From Kushneria avicenniae (lineage in GTDB: Bacteria > Pseudomonadota > Gammaproteobacteria > Pseudomonadales > Halomonadaceae): a stretch of DNA of 64,000 nt. Every line of letters starts with the position of its first letter. Within the stretch, counting starts at the first letter, position 1. This document shows, piece after piece, positions 8,949 through 19,151 of the stretch. Under the pieces are notes generated by a model. It did not search any database and was not told the DNA's origin. It saw only the letters and a list, made by a program, of their open reading frames with translations. The translations under genes and the position numbers were made by a program. The DNA lies in NCBI RefSeq assembly GCF_900112585.1, contig NZ_FOLY01000004.1:372001-436000 (forward strand), given 5' to 3'.

Positions 8949-10085
8949 ATGGCACGCATACGCTTTCGCGATCCCTACTTCAATTACCGTTACCGTCACT
9001 ATCTCTACACGCTGCGCGCCACCATCGCGCTTGGCATCACCTTCACCATCATTTCGCTGTTCAATATTCCCCACAGCATCTGGGCGCCGGTCAGCACACT
9101 GATGGTGATGGGCAATCTGCCCCATGTCGGCGGTGTGCTCGACAAGGGCGGCCAGCGTCTGATCGGCACCGCTCTGGGGGGCGCGCTCGGCATCGTGCTG
9201 CTGCTGATTCCGGCGCCATCGGGCACCGTGCAGATACTGACACTGGTGGCCATTGCCGTGGCGCTGCACGCCACCTTTACCTCGCGCTATGGCTATAGCG
9301 TTTTGATGTTCGGCATCACGATCCTGATGGTAACCGGCGACGGTAATCAGGACATGACCATCGCGCTGTGGCGCGCCTTTGATGTGCTGCTGGGCACCAG
9401 CGTCGGTATCGTCATCACGATCATCATGCTGCCCCAGAAAGCCACGGATCTGTTTCGCTTCATGCTGGCCGACAATCTCGACCGTCTGGCGAGCCTCTAT
9501 TACGCCCACACTCTGGCCACCGAAGCCGATCATGACCAGACGCTCGAGGAGATGAAAAAAACCACCTCACAGCTGATCAAGCAGCGCGCTCTGGTGGATG
9601 CCGTGCACAAGGAAGGCAGACTGCGCCGGGGGGAGCTCAACAGCCTGCTGTCGCTGGAGCGACGCATGATCTCGACCGTCGAACTACTGCTGGAGACCCA
9701 CTGGGATACCCGCAACGGTCACGACATCATCGAAAGTCTGGAAGGGCTGCGCACGGATCAGCAGCAGCTGGCCCGCTCGCTGTCGATGCTGGCGCATCAG
9801 GTGCGCACCGGTCAGGAGATCGATCTCGACATCGCGGCGCTGGATCTGCAACGCTATGTCAACCGCGCCTTTTCCGGACGCTCCGCCTCGGGGCGCGCCC
9901 TGTTCAGCCCGAGCGGCTATCTATGGCTCAACCGCGAGCTGGCGCGTCAGGCCCGCGCCCTGGTGGGCTATCTGGGCAATATTCAACGTCTGCCCAGCTC
10001 GCGCCTGAGAAAGCGCGCCAGTCGTCATCATCTGGTGGGCGGCCGACGCCTGAGCGACGAACGTCCCGACAGCCCTAGGATCTAA
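8949..10085 (+). CDS. FUSC family inner-membrane protein
   Basis: A 378-residue protein with a block of transmembrane helices in residues about 20-165, including IPHSIWAPVSTLMVM, then a long helical, charged cytoplasmic part. This is the layout of the FUSC (fusaric acid resistance/aromatic acid exporter-like) superfamily. It has one membrane domain and is about half the length of E. coli YccS or AaeB. Function is inferred only as possible efflux of organic acids. It stands alone after the dpp operon, and its TAA overlaps the convergent ygfX stop (10082-10085). Confidence 0.75.
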   Translation: MARIRFRDPYFNYRYRHYLYTLRATIALGITFTIISLFNIPHSIWAPVSTLMVMGNLPHVGGVLDKGGQRLIGTALGGALGIVLLLIPAPSGTVQILTLVAIAVALHATFTSRYGYSVLMFGITILMVTGDGNQDMTIALWRAFDVLLGTSVGIVITIIMLPQKATDLFRFMLADNLDRLASLYYAHTLATEADHDQTLEEMKKTTSQLIKQRALVDAVHKEGRLRRGELNSLLSLERRMISTVELLLETHWDTRNGHDIIESLEGLRTDQQQLARSLSMLAHQVRTGQEIDLDIAALDLQRYVNRAFSGRSASGRALFSPSGYLWLNRELARQARALVGYLGNIQRLPSSRLRKRASRHHLVGGRRLSDERPDSPRI

Positions 10086-10489
10086 ACGGTCTCTTCGAGG
10101 GCCGCCTCTTTTGATGAGGTGTTCAACAGCGCCCGGCGCAGCCGACGAAAATGCCCGGGCGGCAGCATGTCGTACCAGAGTGCGTAGCGCCGGCCCTCGA
10201 TGATGACCTCGCACAGCAGAGGCCCCACCCGGGACGCCCTGATCGTCACACTCTGCCACTGACCACGGCAATACTGCTCCCAATGCCCGCCATCGCCAAT
10301 GCGAAGCGGCGGCGGCACCCGCCCTGCCTGCTGCCATCCCAGCGCGACAAGCACCACCAGCACCACGCCCGCCCAGATCAGCGAAACCCAGAGCGCACAA
10401 GCCAGTGCCATGGCGCCGGCAATCAGACAATAGAGAGCGAGCGCCGCCCTAGAGCGGACGAACGTCGCCTGTACGGGTACTTTCGGCAT
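10082..10489 (-). CDS. ygfX: YgfX-like membrane protein (CptA family)
   Basis: A 135-residue protein beginning MPKVPVQATF, with two adjacent hydrophobic segments in residues about 15-50 and a basic, arginine-rich C-terminal domain (VGPLLCEVII ... WYDMLPPGHFRRLRR). This matches the YgfX/CptA family encoded behind sdhE in gammaproteobacteria. In E. coli YgfX is a membrane protein proposed as the toxin of a YgfYX pair and as a partner of SdhE. With this start it overlaps sdhE by 41 bases, which implies coupled translation. A longer start at 10531 lies deep in sdhE and is unlikely. Confidence 0.75.
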   Translation of the reverse strand: MPKVPVQATFVRSRAALALYCLIAGAMALACALWVSLIWAGVVLVVLVALGWQQAGRVPPPLRIGDGGHWEQYCRGQWQSVTIRASRVGPLLCEVIIEGRRYALWYDMLPPGHFRRLRRALLNTSSKEAALEETV

Positions 10490-10742
10490 AATCGATGATG
10501 CTTGTAATGATGGGCACCAGTGCCGGGTCATCGGGTTCGCCGCGGCGCATCAGCCATAAAAACAGATCCTGATCCTCCCGGGCGATCAGCGTCTGATAGG
10601 CAGTCTGGTCCTCATTGCTGAGCCCGTCGAAGCAGTTCTCGAAAAAAGGCACCAGCATCAGATCCAGTTCCCACATGCCACGACGGGAATGCCAGTAAAG
10701 ACGCTTGCGCGCCGTGGCATCAAAGGCTTGTTGTTCGCTCAC
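10449..10742 (-). CDS. sdhE: FAD assembly factor SdhE
   Basis: A 97-residue small helical protein with the family signature RKRLYWHSRRGMWELDLML at residues 12-30. SdhE (YgfY, SDH5 family) promotes covalent attachment of FAD to the succinate dehydrogenase flavoprotein and related enzymes. The first and larger reading frame of the sdhE-ygfX pair, on the minus strand and divergent from ihfB. Start supported by CAGGAGAT just before the ATG. Confidence 0.92.
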   Translation of the reverse strand: MSEQQAFDATARKRLYWHSRRGMWELDLMLVPFFENCFDGLSNEDQTAYQTLIAREDQDLFLWLMRRGEPDDPALVPIITSIIDYAESTRTGDVRPL

Positions 10743-10864
10743 ATTGATCTCCTGTCAGAGGGCAGCAGTCATTGCATCACGAGACGCGCGCGCCATGCCA
10801 CGCCCGTGATGATCGTGCCCCCTGAAAGCCGGTCGGACATGAATTTTGACGGATATGTAGTGCG

Positions 10865-10893
10865 TTGTTTTATCTCACATTAGCGGCTATGCT
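10865..10893 (+). promoter_or_regulatory. candidate promoter of ihfB
   Basis: TTGTTT (10865-10870), a 17-base spacer and TATGCT (10888-10893) resemble a weak sigma70 promoter, about 55 bases ahead of the ihfB start codon. Confidence 0.35.
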
Positions 10894-10946
10894 GGAAACA
10901 AATAAAAATCCTGAAGGCGCCCGACAGGACGGATGGAGACCCACTG

Positions 10947-11243
10947 ATGACGAAGTCCGAATTGATCGAACAGATTGCCGCACAACAGTCAGAGCTGTCC
11001 GTCAAGGAAGTGGAATCGGCCGTGCGACTGATTCTTGACGACATTACCGAGGCACTGGCCGGCGGCGGCCGCGTGGAAATCCGTGGTTTTGGCAGCTTCT
11101 CCCTGCACTATCGCGAACCGCGCACCGGGCGCAATCCCAAGACCGGCGATCCGGTCAGCCTCAACGGCAAGCATGTGCCCCACTTCAAGCCCGGCAAGGA
11201 GCTGCGCGAGCAGGTCAATGCCAGCCGCGAACAGGGCCTTTGA
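10947..11243 (+). CDS. ihfB: integration host factor beta subunit
   Basis: A 98-residue member of the HU/IHF DNA-bending family. The DNA-binding arm [10 protein letters not shown] and the core [10 protein letters not shown] are present, and the sequence [11 protein letters not shown] is typical of the beta subunit. With IhfA it bends DNA in replication, recombination and transcription control. It is followed by lapA and lapB in the same direction, as in other gammaproteobacteria. Confidence 0.95.
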   Translation: MTKSELIEQIAAQQSELSVKEVESAVRLILDDITEALAGGGRVEIRGFGSFSLHYREPRTGRNPKTGDPVSLNGKHVPHFKPGKELREQVNASREQGL

Positions 11244-11378
11244 ACCTCTCCTTCAACCGTCTCCCGTCACGACGATTCCAGCGCCTCAACGCCATTGGGC
11301 GAGTGCCGTAGCCATCGCTGCGTGCCCTCGCCGGTGTTACACTGCTGGCAATTGGACAGGGAAAATCAGGGATCTGCT

Positions 11379-11684
11379 ATGCGCTGGCTTAAGGGCGTGG
11401 TACTTGCTGTTGTCACATTGATCGTTCTGCTTCTGGGCATGCTGTTTGCCGTACGCAACCAGCAGACCGTGCCGCTGGACGTCATCTGGGCGGAACTGCC
11501 GCCTGCCTCACTTTCCCTGTGGCTGCTGTCGGCGCTGGTCGTCGGGGTGCTGCTGGGCATGGTGGCCATGTCGGGCCTCTATCTGCGCCTGCGCACCACC
11601 CTCATGCGCGCCCGTCACGATAATCAGCAGCAGCGCAAGGAGCTTGATCGCCTGCGCGTTCAGGAGTTCAAGGAAGCGCCCTGA
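11379..11684 (+). CDS. lapA: LPS assembly protein LapA
   Basis: A 101-residue protein with two transmembrane helices (residues about 4-26 and 42-64) and a basic coiled C-terminus, the LapA (YciS) layout including the conserved FAVRNQQTVPLDVIW stretch. The start at 11379 gives the normal length. It works with LapB to regulate LpxC turnover by FtsH and so balance lipopolysaccharide synthesis. lapB begins at the base right after its stop codon. Not related to the Lap adhesin system at 59-64 kb despite the shared name. Confidence 0.9.
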   Translation: MRWLKGVVLAVVTLIVLLLGMLFAVRNQQTVPLDVIWAELPPASLSLWLLSALVVGVLLGMVAMSGLYLRLRTTLMRARHDNQQQRKELDRLRVQEFKEAP

Positions 11685-12875
11685 ATGCTGGATCCCGTGC
11701 TGCTCCTTATTCTCATTGCGGCAATCGGCATCGGCTGGTGGCTGGGCCGCATGGAGCGAAGGCACTATCGCTATCGCGACAGGACACTCTCCGGTCAGCG
11801 CCTGTCGCGCGACTATTTCGTCGGATTGAACTTTCTGCTCAACGAGCAGCCCGACCGCGCCATTGAAACCTTTGTTCAGGCGCTCGAAGTCAACGGCGAC
11901 ACCATCGATACCCACATTGCGCTGGGCAATCTCTTTCGTATGCGCGGTGAGACCGACCGCGCCGTCAGAATTCACCAGAATCTTCTGGCCCGCCCCGTTT
12001 TGACCACCGCCCAGAGCGAGCAGGTGCAGCTCGAGCTGGCCCGCGACTTCATGCGCCTTGGCGTGCTTGATCGCGCTGAACGCCTACTCGCCGGGCTGAT
12101 CCGTCAGTGCGAAAACGAGGAAACAGCTACGGCGTCCAAGCGATTGATGGTGGATCTCTATGAGCGTGAGAAGGACTGGCAGGCAGCGCTGGAGGTGGCC
12201 CTGCCTCAGCTGGTCCGTCAGGACGAATCACTTCGCCGCGCCGCGGCCCACTGGCACTGCGAGCTGGCCGAACAGGCCATCGAGGAAGGCAGTCCCGGCC
12301 CTGCGCGCAAGCATCTCAAACAGGCGCTCTCCATCGATGGCGCCTGCGTTCGTGCCAACTGGGTGTATGCTGATATCGAGCACCGCGCCGGCAACTACCG
12401 CAACGAAATTCGCGCCCTATGCCGCATTCGCGATCAGGACAGCGACATGGTGCCCGTCACGCTGGCCCCCATACAGCGTGCCTTTGATCTGCTCGATGAT
12501 GAGGAAGGTTTGATCAACTTTCTCCACGACCAGCTCGAGAAAGCGCCCTATGTCTCTTTTGTGCTGCTGCTGGCCGAGCGACTGCACATGCGTGATGGCA
12601 TCGAACAGGCCACCCGTCTGGTCAGCGAACAGCTGCAGCGCCACCCAAGTCTGCGCGGGATCGACTATCTGATGGACCTTTATCTCAAGGCCGTCCCCGA
12701 GCACGAGCTTGAGCACCTGCGCCTGCTCAAGCGTCATACCGAGCAGCTCATGGCCCAGCGAGCCCGCTATCGCTGCAAGAGCTGCGGCTTTCAGGGCGAG
12801 CAGCTCTACTGGCACTGCCCCAGCTGTCGCCAGTGGGGCACCATCAAGCCGATCACGGGGCTGGAAGGCGAGTAG
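11685..12875 (+). CDS. lapB: LPS assembly/heat-shock TPR protein LapB
   Basis: A 396-residue protein with an N-terminal membrane anchor (residues 3-18), a series of tetratricopeptide repeats through most of its length (for example residues about 48-100) and a C-terminal rubredoxin-like zinc motif CKSCGF ... CPSC near residues 363-380. This is the domain order of LapB (YciM), which brings LpxC to the FtsH protease. Directly coupled to lapA. Confidence 0.93.
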   Translation: MLDPVLLLILIAAIGIGWWLGRMERRHYRYRDRTLSGQRLSRDYFVGLNFLLNEQPDRAIETFVQALEVNGDTIDTHIALGNLFRMRGETDRAVRIHQNLLARPVLTTAQSEQVQLELARDFMRLGVLDRAERLLAGLIRQCENEETATASKRLMVDLYEREKDWQAALEVALPQLVRQDESLRRAAAHWHCELAEQAIEEGSPGPARKHLKQALSIDGACVRANWVYADIEHRAGNYRNEIRALCRIRDQDSDMVPVTLAPIQRAFDLLDDEEGLINFLHDQLEKAPYVSFVLLLAERLHMRDGIEQATRLVSEQLQRHPSLRGIDYLMDLYLKAVPEHELEHLRLLKRHTEQLMAQRARYRCKSCGFQGEQLYWHCPSCRQWGTIKPITGLEGE

Positions 12876-12903
12876 CGCCCCTGCGCCCCTGCGCCCCGTT
12901 ACA

Positions 12904-13596
12904 TCATTCAAGGAGCTCCTGCTCGATGGCTACCAGCGCCGCCATCGGATCGTCGGCGCGCGTGACCGGTCGACCGATCACCAAGTGCGTGCTGCCGGCC
13001 TGCATGGCTTCACCCGGCGTCATGACGCGGTGCTGATCATCGCGTCGGGCAAACGCCGGCCGAATCCCCGGCGTCACCCGCAGGAAATCCTGGCCACACT
13101 GCGCAGCTACCGCGCCAGCCTCGCGCGCCGAGCAGACAACGCCCGCCATCCCGCTCTCCCGGGCCAGTCCTGCCAGAGCCAGCGCCTGCTTGCCGGCACT
13201 ACGCGTGACGCCGGTCTCGGCAAGCGTCTCGTCATCCATGCTGGTCAGCACGGTGACCGCAATCAGGTGCGTGGGCAGCGAATTTCGAACAAGCACATCA
13301 CGCGCGGCCTGCATCATGTGGCGCCCGCCCGAGGCGTGCACATTGACCATCCATACACCATGATCTGCGGCAGCGTGCACGGCAGCGGCCACCGTATTGG
13401 GGATATCATGGAACTTGAGATCCAAAAAGACTTCAAAGCCGCGCCGATGCAGGGCATCCAGCACCTGCGGACCGCTGCGCACAAAAAGCTCCTTGCCCAC
13501 CTTGAGGCGACAGCGTTGCGGGTCGAGCTGGTCCACCAGCGGCAGCGCCGCGTCCAGACTGGCATGATCGAGAGCAATAATCAGAGGGGAAGACAT
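12904..13596 (-). CDS. pyrF: orotidine 5'-phosphate decarboxylase
   Basis: A 230-residue TIM-barrel enzyme for the last step of UMP synthesis. The catalytic signature [10 protein letters not shown] is at residues 59-68 with Asp59, Lys61 and Asp64. GVTRSAGKQ and VTPGIRP are typical substrate-binding segments. The start at 13596 is supported by CAGGAG 6 bases upstream. In E. coli pyrF follows lapB on the same strand, whereas here it faces lapB tail to tail with a 28-base gap. Confidence 0.95.
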   Translation of the reverse strand: MSSPLIIALDHASLDAALPLVDQLDPQRCRLKVGKELFVRSGPQVLDALHRRGFEVFLDLKFHDIPNTVAAAVHAAADHGVWMVNVHASGGRHMMQAARDVLVRNSLPTHLIAVTVLTSMDDETLAETGVTRSAGKQALALAGLARESGMAGVVCSAREAGAVAAQCGQDFLRVTPGIRPAFARRDDQHRVMTPGEAMQAGSTHLVIGRPVTRADDPMAALVAIEQELLE

Positions 13597-13723
13597 GCGG
13601 GCTCCTGTAGTTGGCGCGATCAGTATAGAGATTGTGCCCTGCCGGCGGGATAGCTGACGGCCATCACGCGGCACAACCCGATATATAAATATTATCTAAA
13701 TAAGGGCAGACTCCCGCCGATAC

Positions 13724-13750
13724 CCTTGAATGTATTCACATCATTCAAGG
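13724..13750 (+). promoter_or_regulatory. hairpin covering the comEA ribosome-binding site
   Basis: CCTTGAATG (13724-13732) and CATTCAAGG (13742-13750) are perfect 9-base inverted repeats with a 9-base loop. The right arm contains the AAGG that serves as ribosome-binding site for the ATG at 13758, so the folded mRNA would hide it. It could alternatively be a protein operator. Upstream lies a very AT-rich stretch (13680-13703), a likely promoter area. Confidence 0.5.
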
Positions 13751-13757
13751 AACCCGC

Positions 13758-14024
13758 ATGTCCCGCAAACTGCTCGCCATGATCCTCACCACTGCTGCAC
13801 TGTCCCTTTCTGCCCCGCTGATGGCCGATGAGCTGGCGGTCAACATCAATACCGCCACCGCGGCCGAGCTGACAGCCCTGCCCGGCATCGGAGAGAAAAA
13901 GGCAGATGCCATCGTTGCCGATCGTGAAGAGAACGGCGCCTATGAAAGCGCCGATGATCTGAGCCGCGTCAGCGGTATCGGCAGCGCCACCGTTGATCAA
14001 CTGCGCGACGGCGTCGAGCTCTGA
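13758..14024 (+). CDS. comEA: ComEA-like helix-hairpin-helix DNA-binding protein
   Basis: An 88-residue protein with a signal peptide (residues 1-23, ending LMA) and two helix-hairpin-helix motifs (ALPGIGEKKADAIVADRE and RVSGIGSATVDQL). This is the short periplasmic ComEA form that binds incoming DNA during natural transformation. No other competence gene is present here. Its mRNA leader can form the hairpin described at 13724-13750. Confidence 0.88.
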   Translation: MSRKLLAMILTTAALSLSAPLMADELAVNINTATAAELTALPGIGEKKADAIVADREENGAYESADDLSRVSGIGSATVDQLRDGVEL

Positions 14025-14033
14025 TCGCTCGAC

Positions 14034-14059
14034 GGGCGGCGGCACCGATGCTGCCGCCC
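14034..14059 (+). terminator. hairpin after comEA
   Basis: GGGCGGCGGCA (14034-14044) and TGCTGCCGCCC (14049-14059) form an 11-bp stem with one G-T pair and a CCGA loop, directly after the comEA stop. No T run follows. Confidence 0.5.
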
Positions 14060-14283
14060 GGCCTTCCTGCCTGATCCTGCTGCCCTTTCCCGCCTGTCCT
14101 GACGGCTCGACTTTTGTCTCCTGTCATCGTCCGGGCATATACCTCTCGCACCTGACATGCCAGTATTCCTGTCTTTCCCGGCTGCCGTGCTCATCCTTTC
14201 ATGAGAAAGAAACTTTCCATGAGAGCAACAGAGCGACCACGGCCTCCCCGTCAACACAACGACTGCGAGAGTGCGACCACATC

Positions 14284-14769
14284 ATGCCCCTGCTCCTCCC
14301 CATCGGCTTTTTTTTGTTGCTGGATCTGATCTCGATTTTCGTACTGGGCAAACTGATCGGTGCCTGGGTGTTGCTGGTCATCGTTCTGGCGGCGGCACTC
14401 GGGATGCATCTGATCCGCCGCGAAGGGCTCGATTCGTTTCGCCAGGCCCAGCAAAAAATGGCCACCGGCGGCGTGGCAAGTCTTGAGCTCAAGCGCGGCG
14501 CGGGCATGATCATGGCTGGCGTTTTGCTGATCATGCCCGGCATTCTCACCGACGTCATTGCCCTGTTCTGTCTGATGCCCTTTTCGCGAACCGCGATTCT
14601 CGGCCGCTTCATGCGCAGCAACATCAACGTGCATCGCTACCATCCCAACCACGACAAAAGCGGTGATACCTACACCCAGACTGGAAGCGATACCTCAACG
14701 GATCAATCCTCCCAAACCCGCGTGATAGAAGGCGAAATCGTCGATAATGACAGGGCGCCGCGCAAGTAA
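14284..14769 (+). CDS. fxsA: FxsA family membrane protein
   Basis: A 161-residue cytoplasmic-membrane protein with transmembrane helices at residues about 4-20, 26-45 and 75-100, then a polar tail. The core matches FxsA, whose overproduction in E. coli relieves exclusion of phage T7 by the F plasmid. The start at 14284 gives the family N-terminus MPLLLPIGFFLLLD; no clear ribosome-binding site precedes it. Codons 9-12 contain a T8 run (14308-14315), a potential slippage site. fxsA next to groSL is a conserved arrangement in this class. Confidence 0.88.
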   Translation: MPLLLPIGFFLLLDLISIFVLGKLIGAWVLLVIVLAAALGMHLIRREGLDSFRQAQQKMATGGVASLELKRGAGMIMAGVLLIMPGILTDVIALFCLMPFSRTAILGRFMRSNINVHRYHPNHDKSGDTYTQTGSDTSTDQSSQTRVIEGEIVDNDRAPRK

Positions 14770-14784
14770 AAAAATTGCGTGCCC

Positions 14785-14814
14785 CCCTTGAAACACTTCA
14801 ATGCGACCTCATTA
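14785..14814 (+). promoter_or_regulatory. heat-shock (sigma32) promoter of groSL
   Basis: CCCTTGAAA (14785-14793), a 13-base spacer and CCTCATTA (14807-14814) match the sigma32 consensus CTTGAAA-N13/14-CCCCATTA with one mismatch in the -10 element. It lies 120 bases before the groS start codon. Confidence 0.8.
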
Positions 14815-14934
14815 ATCTGGCACGTCGTGATATCGACCCAAATACTCCGGTCACGCCGGACCCCGGGGGGCGCCAGCGCCACGGCCTGATCGCCCCCGCG
14901 CAGTTCATGTAACCAATCAGGGAGAACGTGAGAA

Positions 14935-15228
14935 ATGAACATCCGTCCTTTGCACGACCGAGTTGTCGTTCGTCGCGTGGAAGAAGAACAAAAGACCTCC
15001 GGTGGCATCGTTCTGCCCGGCAACGCGCAGGAAAAGCCGACCCGCGGTGAAATCCTCGCCGTTGGCAAGGGCCGCATCCTTGAAAGTGGTGAAACCCGCC
15101 CGCTCGACGTTCAGGTCGGTGACAAGGTGATCTTCAAGGATGGCTTTGGCGTTGAGAAACAAAAGATCAACGGTGAAGAAGTTCTGATCATGAGCGAGTC
15201 CGACATTCTCGGCGTGCTCGAAGGCTGA
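14935..15228 (+). CDS. groS: co-chaperonin GroES
   Basis: A 97-residue GroES with the N-terminal [14 protein letters not shown], the mobile loop ([14 protein letters not shown], residues about 17-30) that contacts GroEL, and the roof-loop region. It caps the GroEL cavity during folding. AGGGAGAACGTGAG precedes the ATG. The first gene of the groSL operon; groL follows after 58 bases. Confidence 0.98.
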   Translation: MNIRPLHDRVVVRRVEEEQKTSGGIVLPGNAQEKPTRGEILAVGKGRILESGETRPLDVQVGDKVIFKDGFGVEKQKINGEEVLIMSESDILGVLEG

Positions 15229-15268
15229 TACCTCTTTTACGTCTACGTCATTTTTTTAACGAACATAG

Positions 15269-16930
<1,662 letters not shown>

Positions 16931-16965
16931 TCATCCCCCGAAGCCCGACCCCTCGAGGTCACTTC

Positions 16966-16994
16966 AAGGGCCCCGCTTTATGCGGGGCCTTTTC
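16966..16994 (+). terminator. intrinsic terminator of groSL
   Basis: GGCCCCGC (16969-16976) and GCGGGGCC (16982-16989) form an 8-bp GC-rich stem with a 5-base loop, followed by TTTT. Confidence 0.92.
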
Positions 16995-17049
16995 ATGTCC
17001 ATGGTATGCTATGCACCATTACCCATGACTCCTGTATGTGCCCGCTACC

Positions 17050-17541
17050 ATGACGCTTTCCATTCGCGCCGCCCTCCCCGATGACGCTGCCACCATCGTG
17101 CGTTTCATCACCGAACTGGCCATTTATGAGCGTGCCGAGCACGAGATGAAGGCCGACGAGTCGATGATTCGAGACACCCTGTTCGGCGATCGCCCGCATG
17201 CTCATGCCCTGATCGCCCGGAAAGACGATCAGCCGATCGGTCTGGCCGTCTATTTTTTCAATTACTCGACCTGGCTGGGCCATCGCGGCCTTTATGTCGA
17301 GGATGTGTTTGTCACCGCCAGCGCCAGAGGCCAGGGCGCGGGACTTGCCCTGATGCAGGCACTGGCCCGCATCGCCGTGGACAACAATTGCCCGCGTTTT
17401 GACTGGCAGGTGCTGGACTGGAATCAGCCCGCTATCGACTTCTACGATGCCATCGGCGCTCTTCCCCGCAAAGAGTGGCTCTCCTACCGCCTCGAAGGTG
17501 AAGCGCTCAAGCAGTTTGCCGACTCGGGAGACGCCTCATGA
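17050..17541 (+). CDS. GNAT acetyltransferase, diamine acetyltransferase-like
   Basis: A 163-residue single GNAT domain. The acetyl-CoA-binding region is VEDVFVTASARGQGAGLALMQALARIA (residues about 88-114), where the R-G-Q-G-A-G loop holds the pyrophosphate. YVEDVFV and W-x-V-L-DWNQPAI-x-FY-x-IGA are characteristic of spermidine/spermine (diamine) N-acetyltransferase-like members. The substrate is unproven. The ATG at 17050 is preferred to the GTG four codons earlier. The stop overlaps the trmJ start by ATGA, so the two are translationally coupled. Confidence 0.8.
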   Translation: MTLSIRAALPDDAATIVRFITELAIYERAEHEMKADESMIRDTLFGDRPHAHALIARKDDQPIGLAVYFFNYSTWLGHRGLYVEDVFVTASARGQGAGLALMQALARIAVDNNCPRFDWQVLDWNQPAIDFYDAIGALPRKEWLSYRLEGEALKQFADSGDAS

Positions 17542-18305
17542 CCGGCCAGCGATCGACGCTCGACAACATCCGTATCGTGCTGGTACAGACCTGGCACCCG
17601 GGCAATATCGGCGCCGCGGCGCGAGCGATGAAAACCATGGGGCTCGAACAGCTGGTGCTGGTCAACCCACGCCAGTTTCCGGATGAAGATGCCACCCGCA
17701 TGGCGGCCGGCGGCGAGTCACTGATGGACAACGCCCGCGTGGTAGACAGTCTTGAAGAAGCGGTGGCCGACTGCGGCGCCGTGGTCGGTCTCTCTGCGCG
17801 CCTGCGCAACCTTCCTCTACCGCAATTCGAGGAAGGTGACGAGATGGCGCGCGAGCTGGTGTCGCTGGCAGAAAACATGCCGGTCGCGCTGGTGTTCGGT
17901 CGTGAGCGCTCGGGTCTGACCAACGATGAAATTGCCTGCTGCACCCATCAGCTGAGCCTGCCCGCCAATCCCGACTACCCGGTGCTCAATCTTTCCCAGG
18001 CCGTGCAGGTCTGCGCTCACGAACTGTATCGGGCCTGGCGCCACCGTCAGGCAGCCGGTGCAGCACCCGGTCAGGAGACGACTTCTCAGCGCGCGAAGGA
18101 CCTGCCGCCGAGTCGCGAGCAGATGCAGCACTTTCAGCAGTCACTGGCCACTGCGCTTCAGGAGGCCGGCTTTTTGAACCAGCCTCACGCCCAGACGCTG
18201 GAGCGACTGCAGAACTTCTATCAGCGCGCCGCACCCACTCGAAAGGAACTCTCGCTTTTGCAGGGGGCACTGCGCGCCCTGACCACACCTGCCGACAAGC
18301 CATGA
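17538..18305 (+). CDS. trmJ: tRNA (cytidine/uridine-2'-O-)-methyltransferase TrmJ
   Basis: A 255-residue SPOUT-class methyltransferase that methylates the ribose of tRNA position 32. SPOUT motifs are visible: NIRIVLVQTWHPGNIGAAAR near the N-terminus, VFGRERSGLTNDE (residues about 118-130) and YPVLNLSQAVQV (residues about 146-157), which form the knotted AdoMet site. The C-terminal extension is helical. Coupled to the upstream GNAT gene. Confidence 0.93.
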   Translation: MTGQRSTLDNIRIVLVQTWHPGNIGAAARAMKTMGLEQLVLVNPRQFPDEDATRMAAGGESLMDNARVVDSLEEAVADCGAVVGLSARLRNLPLPQFEEGDEMARELVSLAENMPVALVFGRERSGLTNDEIACCTHQLSLPANPDYPVLNLSQAVQVCAHELYRAWRHRQAAGAAPGQETTSQRAKDLPPSREQMQHFQQSLATALQEAGFLNQPHAQTLERLQNFYQRAAPTRKELSLLQGALRALTTPADKP

Positions 18306-18331
18306 AAAGGGCCCCACCATGGGGCCCTTTT
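18305..18331. terminator. bidirectional terminator between trmJ and the GST gene
   Basis: AAAAGGGCCCC (18305-18315) and GGGGCCCTTTT (18321-18331) form a perfect 11-bp stem with an ACCAT loop. The T runs on both strands let it serve trmJ and the convergent GST gene. Confidence 0.9.
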
Positions 18332-18353
18332 CATGGCTCCAACAGCTTTCGAA

Positions 18354-19049
18354 TCAACGTGTACCGACGCGCGGCGCGTTGCGGGCCATCGCGCCGAACA
18401 GGTCCAGCATGCGCTCGTGCCACTGCGCCACCGGATCCTCTGCCTTCAAAAGCGGCTGCTCACGCACCACGTATGCCAGCATGAACATGCCAAACACCAG
18501 ATAGTCAGCGCCGCCCGGGTGGTCGCCATCAATGAAGTCGCTGCCCTCGAGCTGGGCCCGCAGCGGCGGCAGCGCCTTGTCCAGCATCTCAAGACCCTGC
18601 TCGGTATTCTGGAAGGCCTCAAGGGTCATGCCAAAGCGCGCTTCACGGCTTTCACGAAAGTACGGCTGATCCTTCGGGTCGATGATCGAGAACACATCCA
18701 GAATGGCAATCTTCATCAGCGCCGGCGCCAGCGTGGTCTCGGCCCAGTGCTTGATAAAGCGCGCCCGCGAGCGGGCCATGTCATCACCGAACAGCGCCGG
18801 CCCCGGATATTTTTGATCCAGCCAGGTCATGATATCGAAGCTGTCGGTCACGACCTCGTCGTCCTCATCGACGATGACCGGCACCTTTTCCTGGTTGGAA
18901 AAGGCAATGTCCTGCTTGTCGCTGAAATGCCAGGGGCGGGTTTCCAGCGTCAGCCCCTTGTGGCGCATGGCCAGCGCCGCGCGCCAGCAAAATGGCGAAA
19001 ACCTAAGGGCCGTGTCCTCACCACAAAGGTCATACATGATGCGTGCCAT
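18354..19049 (-). CDS. glutathione S-transferase family protein
   Basis: A 231-residue protein with a thioredoxin-like N-terminal domain carrying SPFCWR (residues 18-23) and the cis-proline VPVIVDEDD region, followed by an all-helical C-terminal domain. A Ser/Cys at the glutathione site as in SPFC resembles beta-etherase or other bacterial GST subgroups rather than classical detoxifying GSTs. Substrate unknown. A single gene, convergent with trmJ. Confidence 0.85.
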   Translation of the reverse strand: MARIMYDLCGEDTALRFSPFCWRAALAMRHKGLTLETRPWHFSDKQDIAFSNQEKVPVIVDEDDEVVTDSFDIMTWLDQKYPGPALFGDDMARSRARFIKHWAETTLAPALMKIAILDVFSIIDPKDQPYFRESREARFGMTLEAFQNTEQGLEMLDKALPPLRAQLEGSDFIDGDHPGGADYLVFGMFMLAYVVREQPLLKAEDPVAQWHERMLDLFGAMARNAPRVGTR

Positions 19050-19151
19050 GCTTCCTCCCCTTCCTTGATGTCATCGGCAGCAGCGCTGTCGCGCTACACC
19101 CCACTATAGCAGTCGGGGCGCACCGCGCAGGTCAGCGCATGTCGAGCGACA

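Noticed and set aside
12875-12898. 8-base repeats between lapB and pyrF as a terminator
   Set aside because: They are direct repeats that do not form a stem, and no T run follows.
14308-14315. T8 run in fxsA as a programmed frameshift or phase-variable site
   Set aside because: It encodes conserved Phe-Phe-Leu of a membrane helix, and poly-T of this length is common; no alternative frame product is evident.
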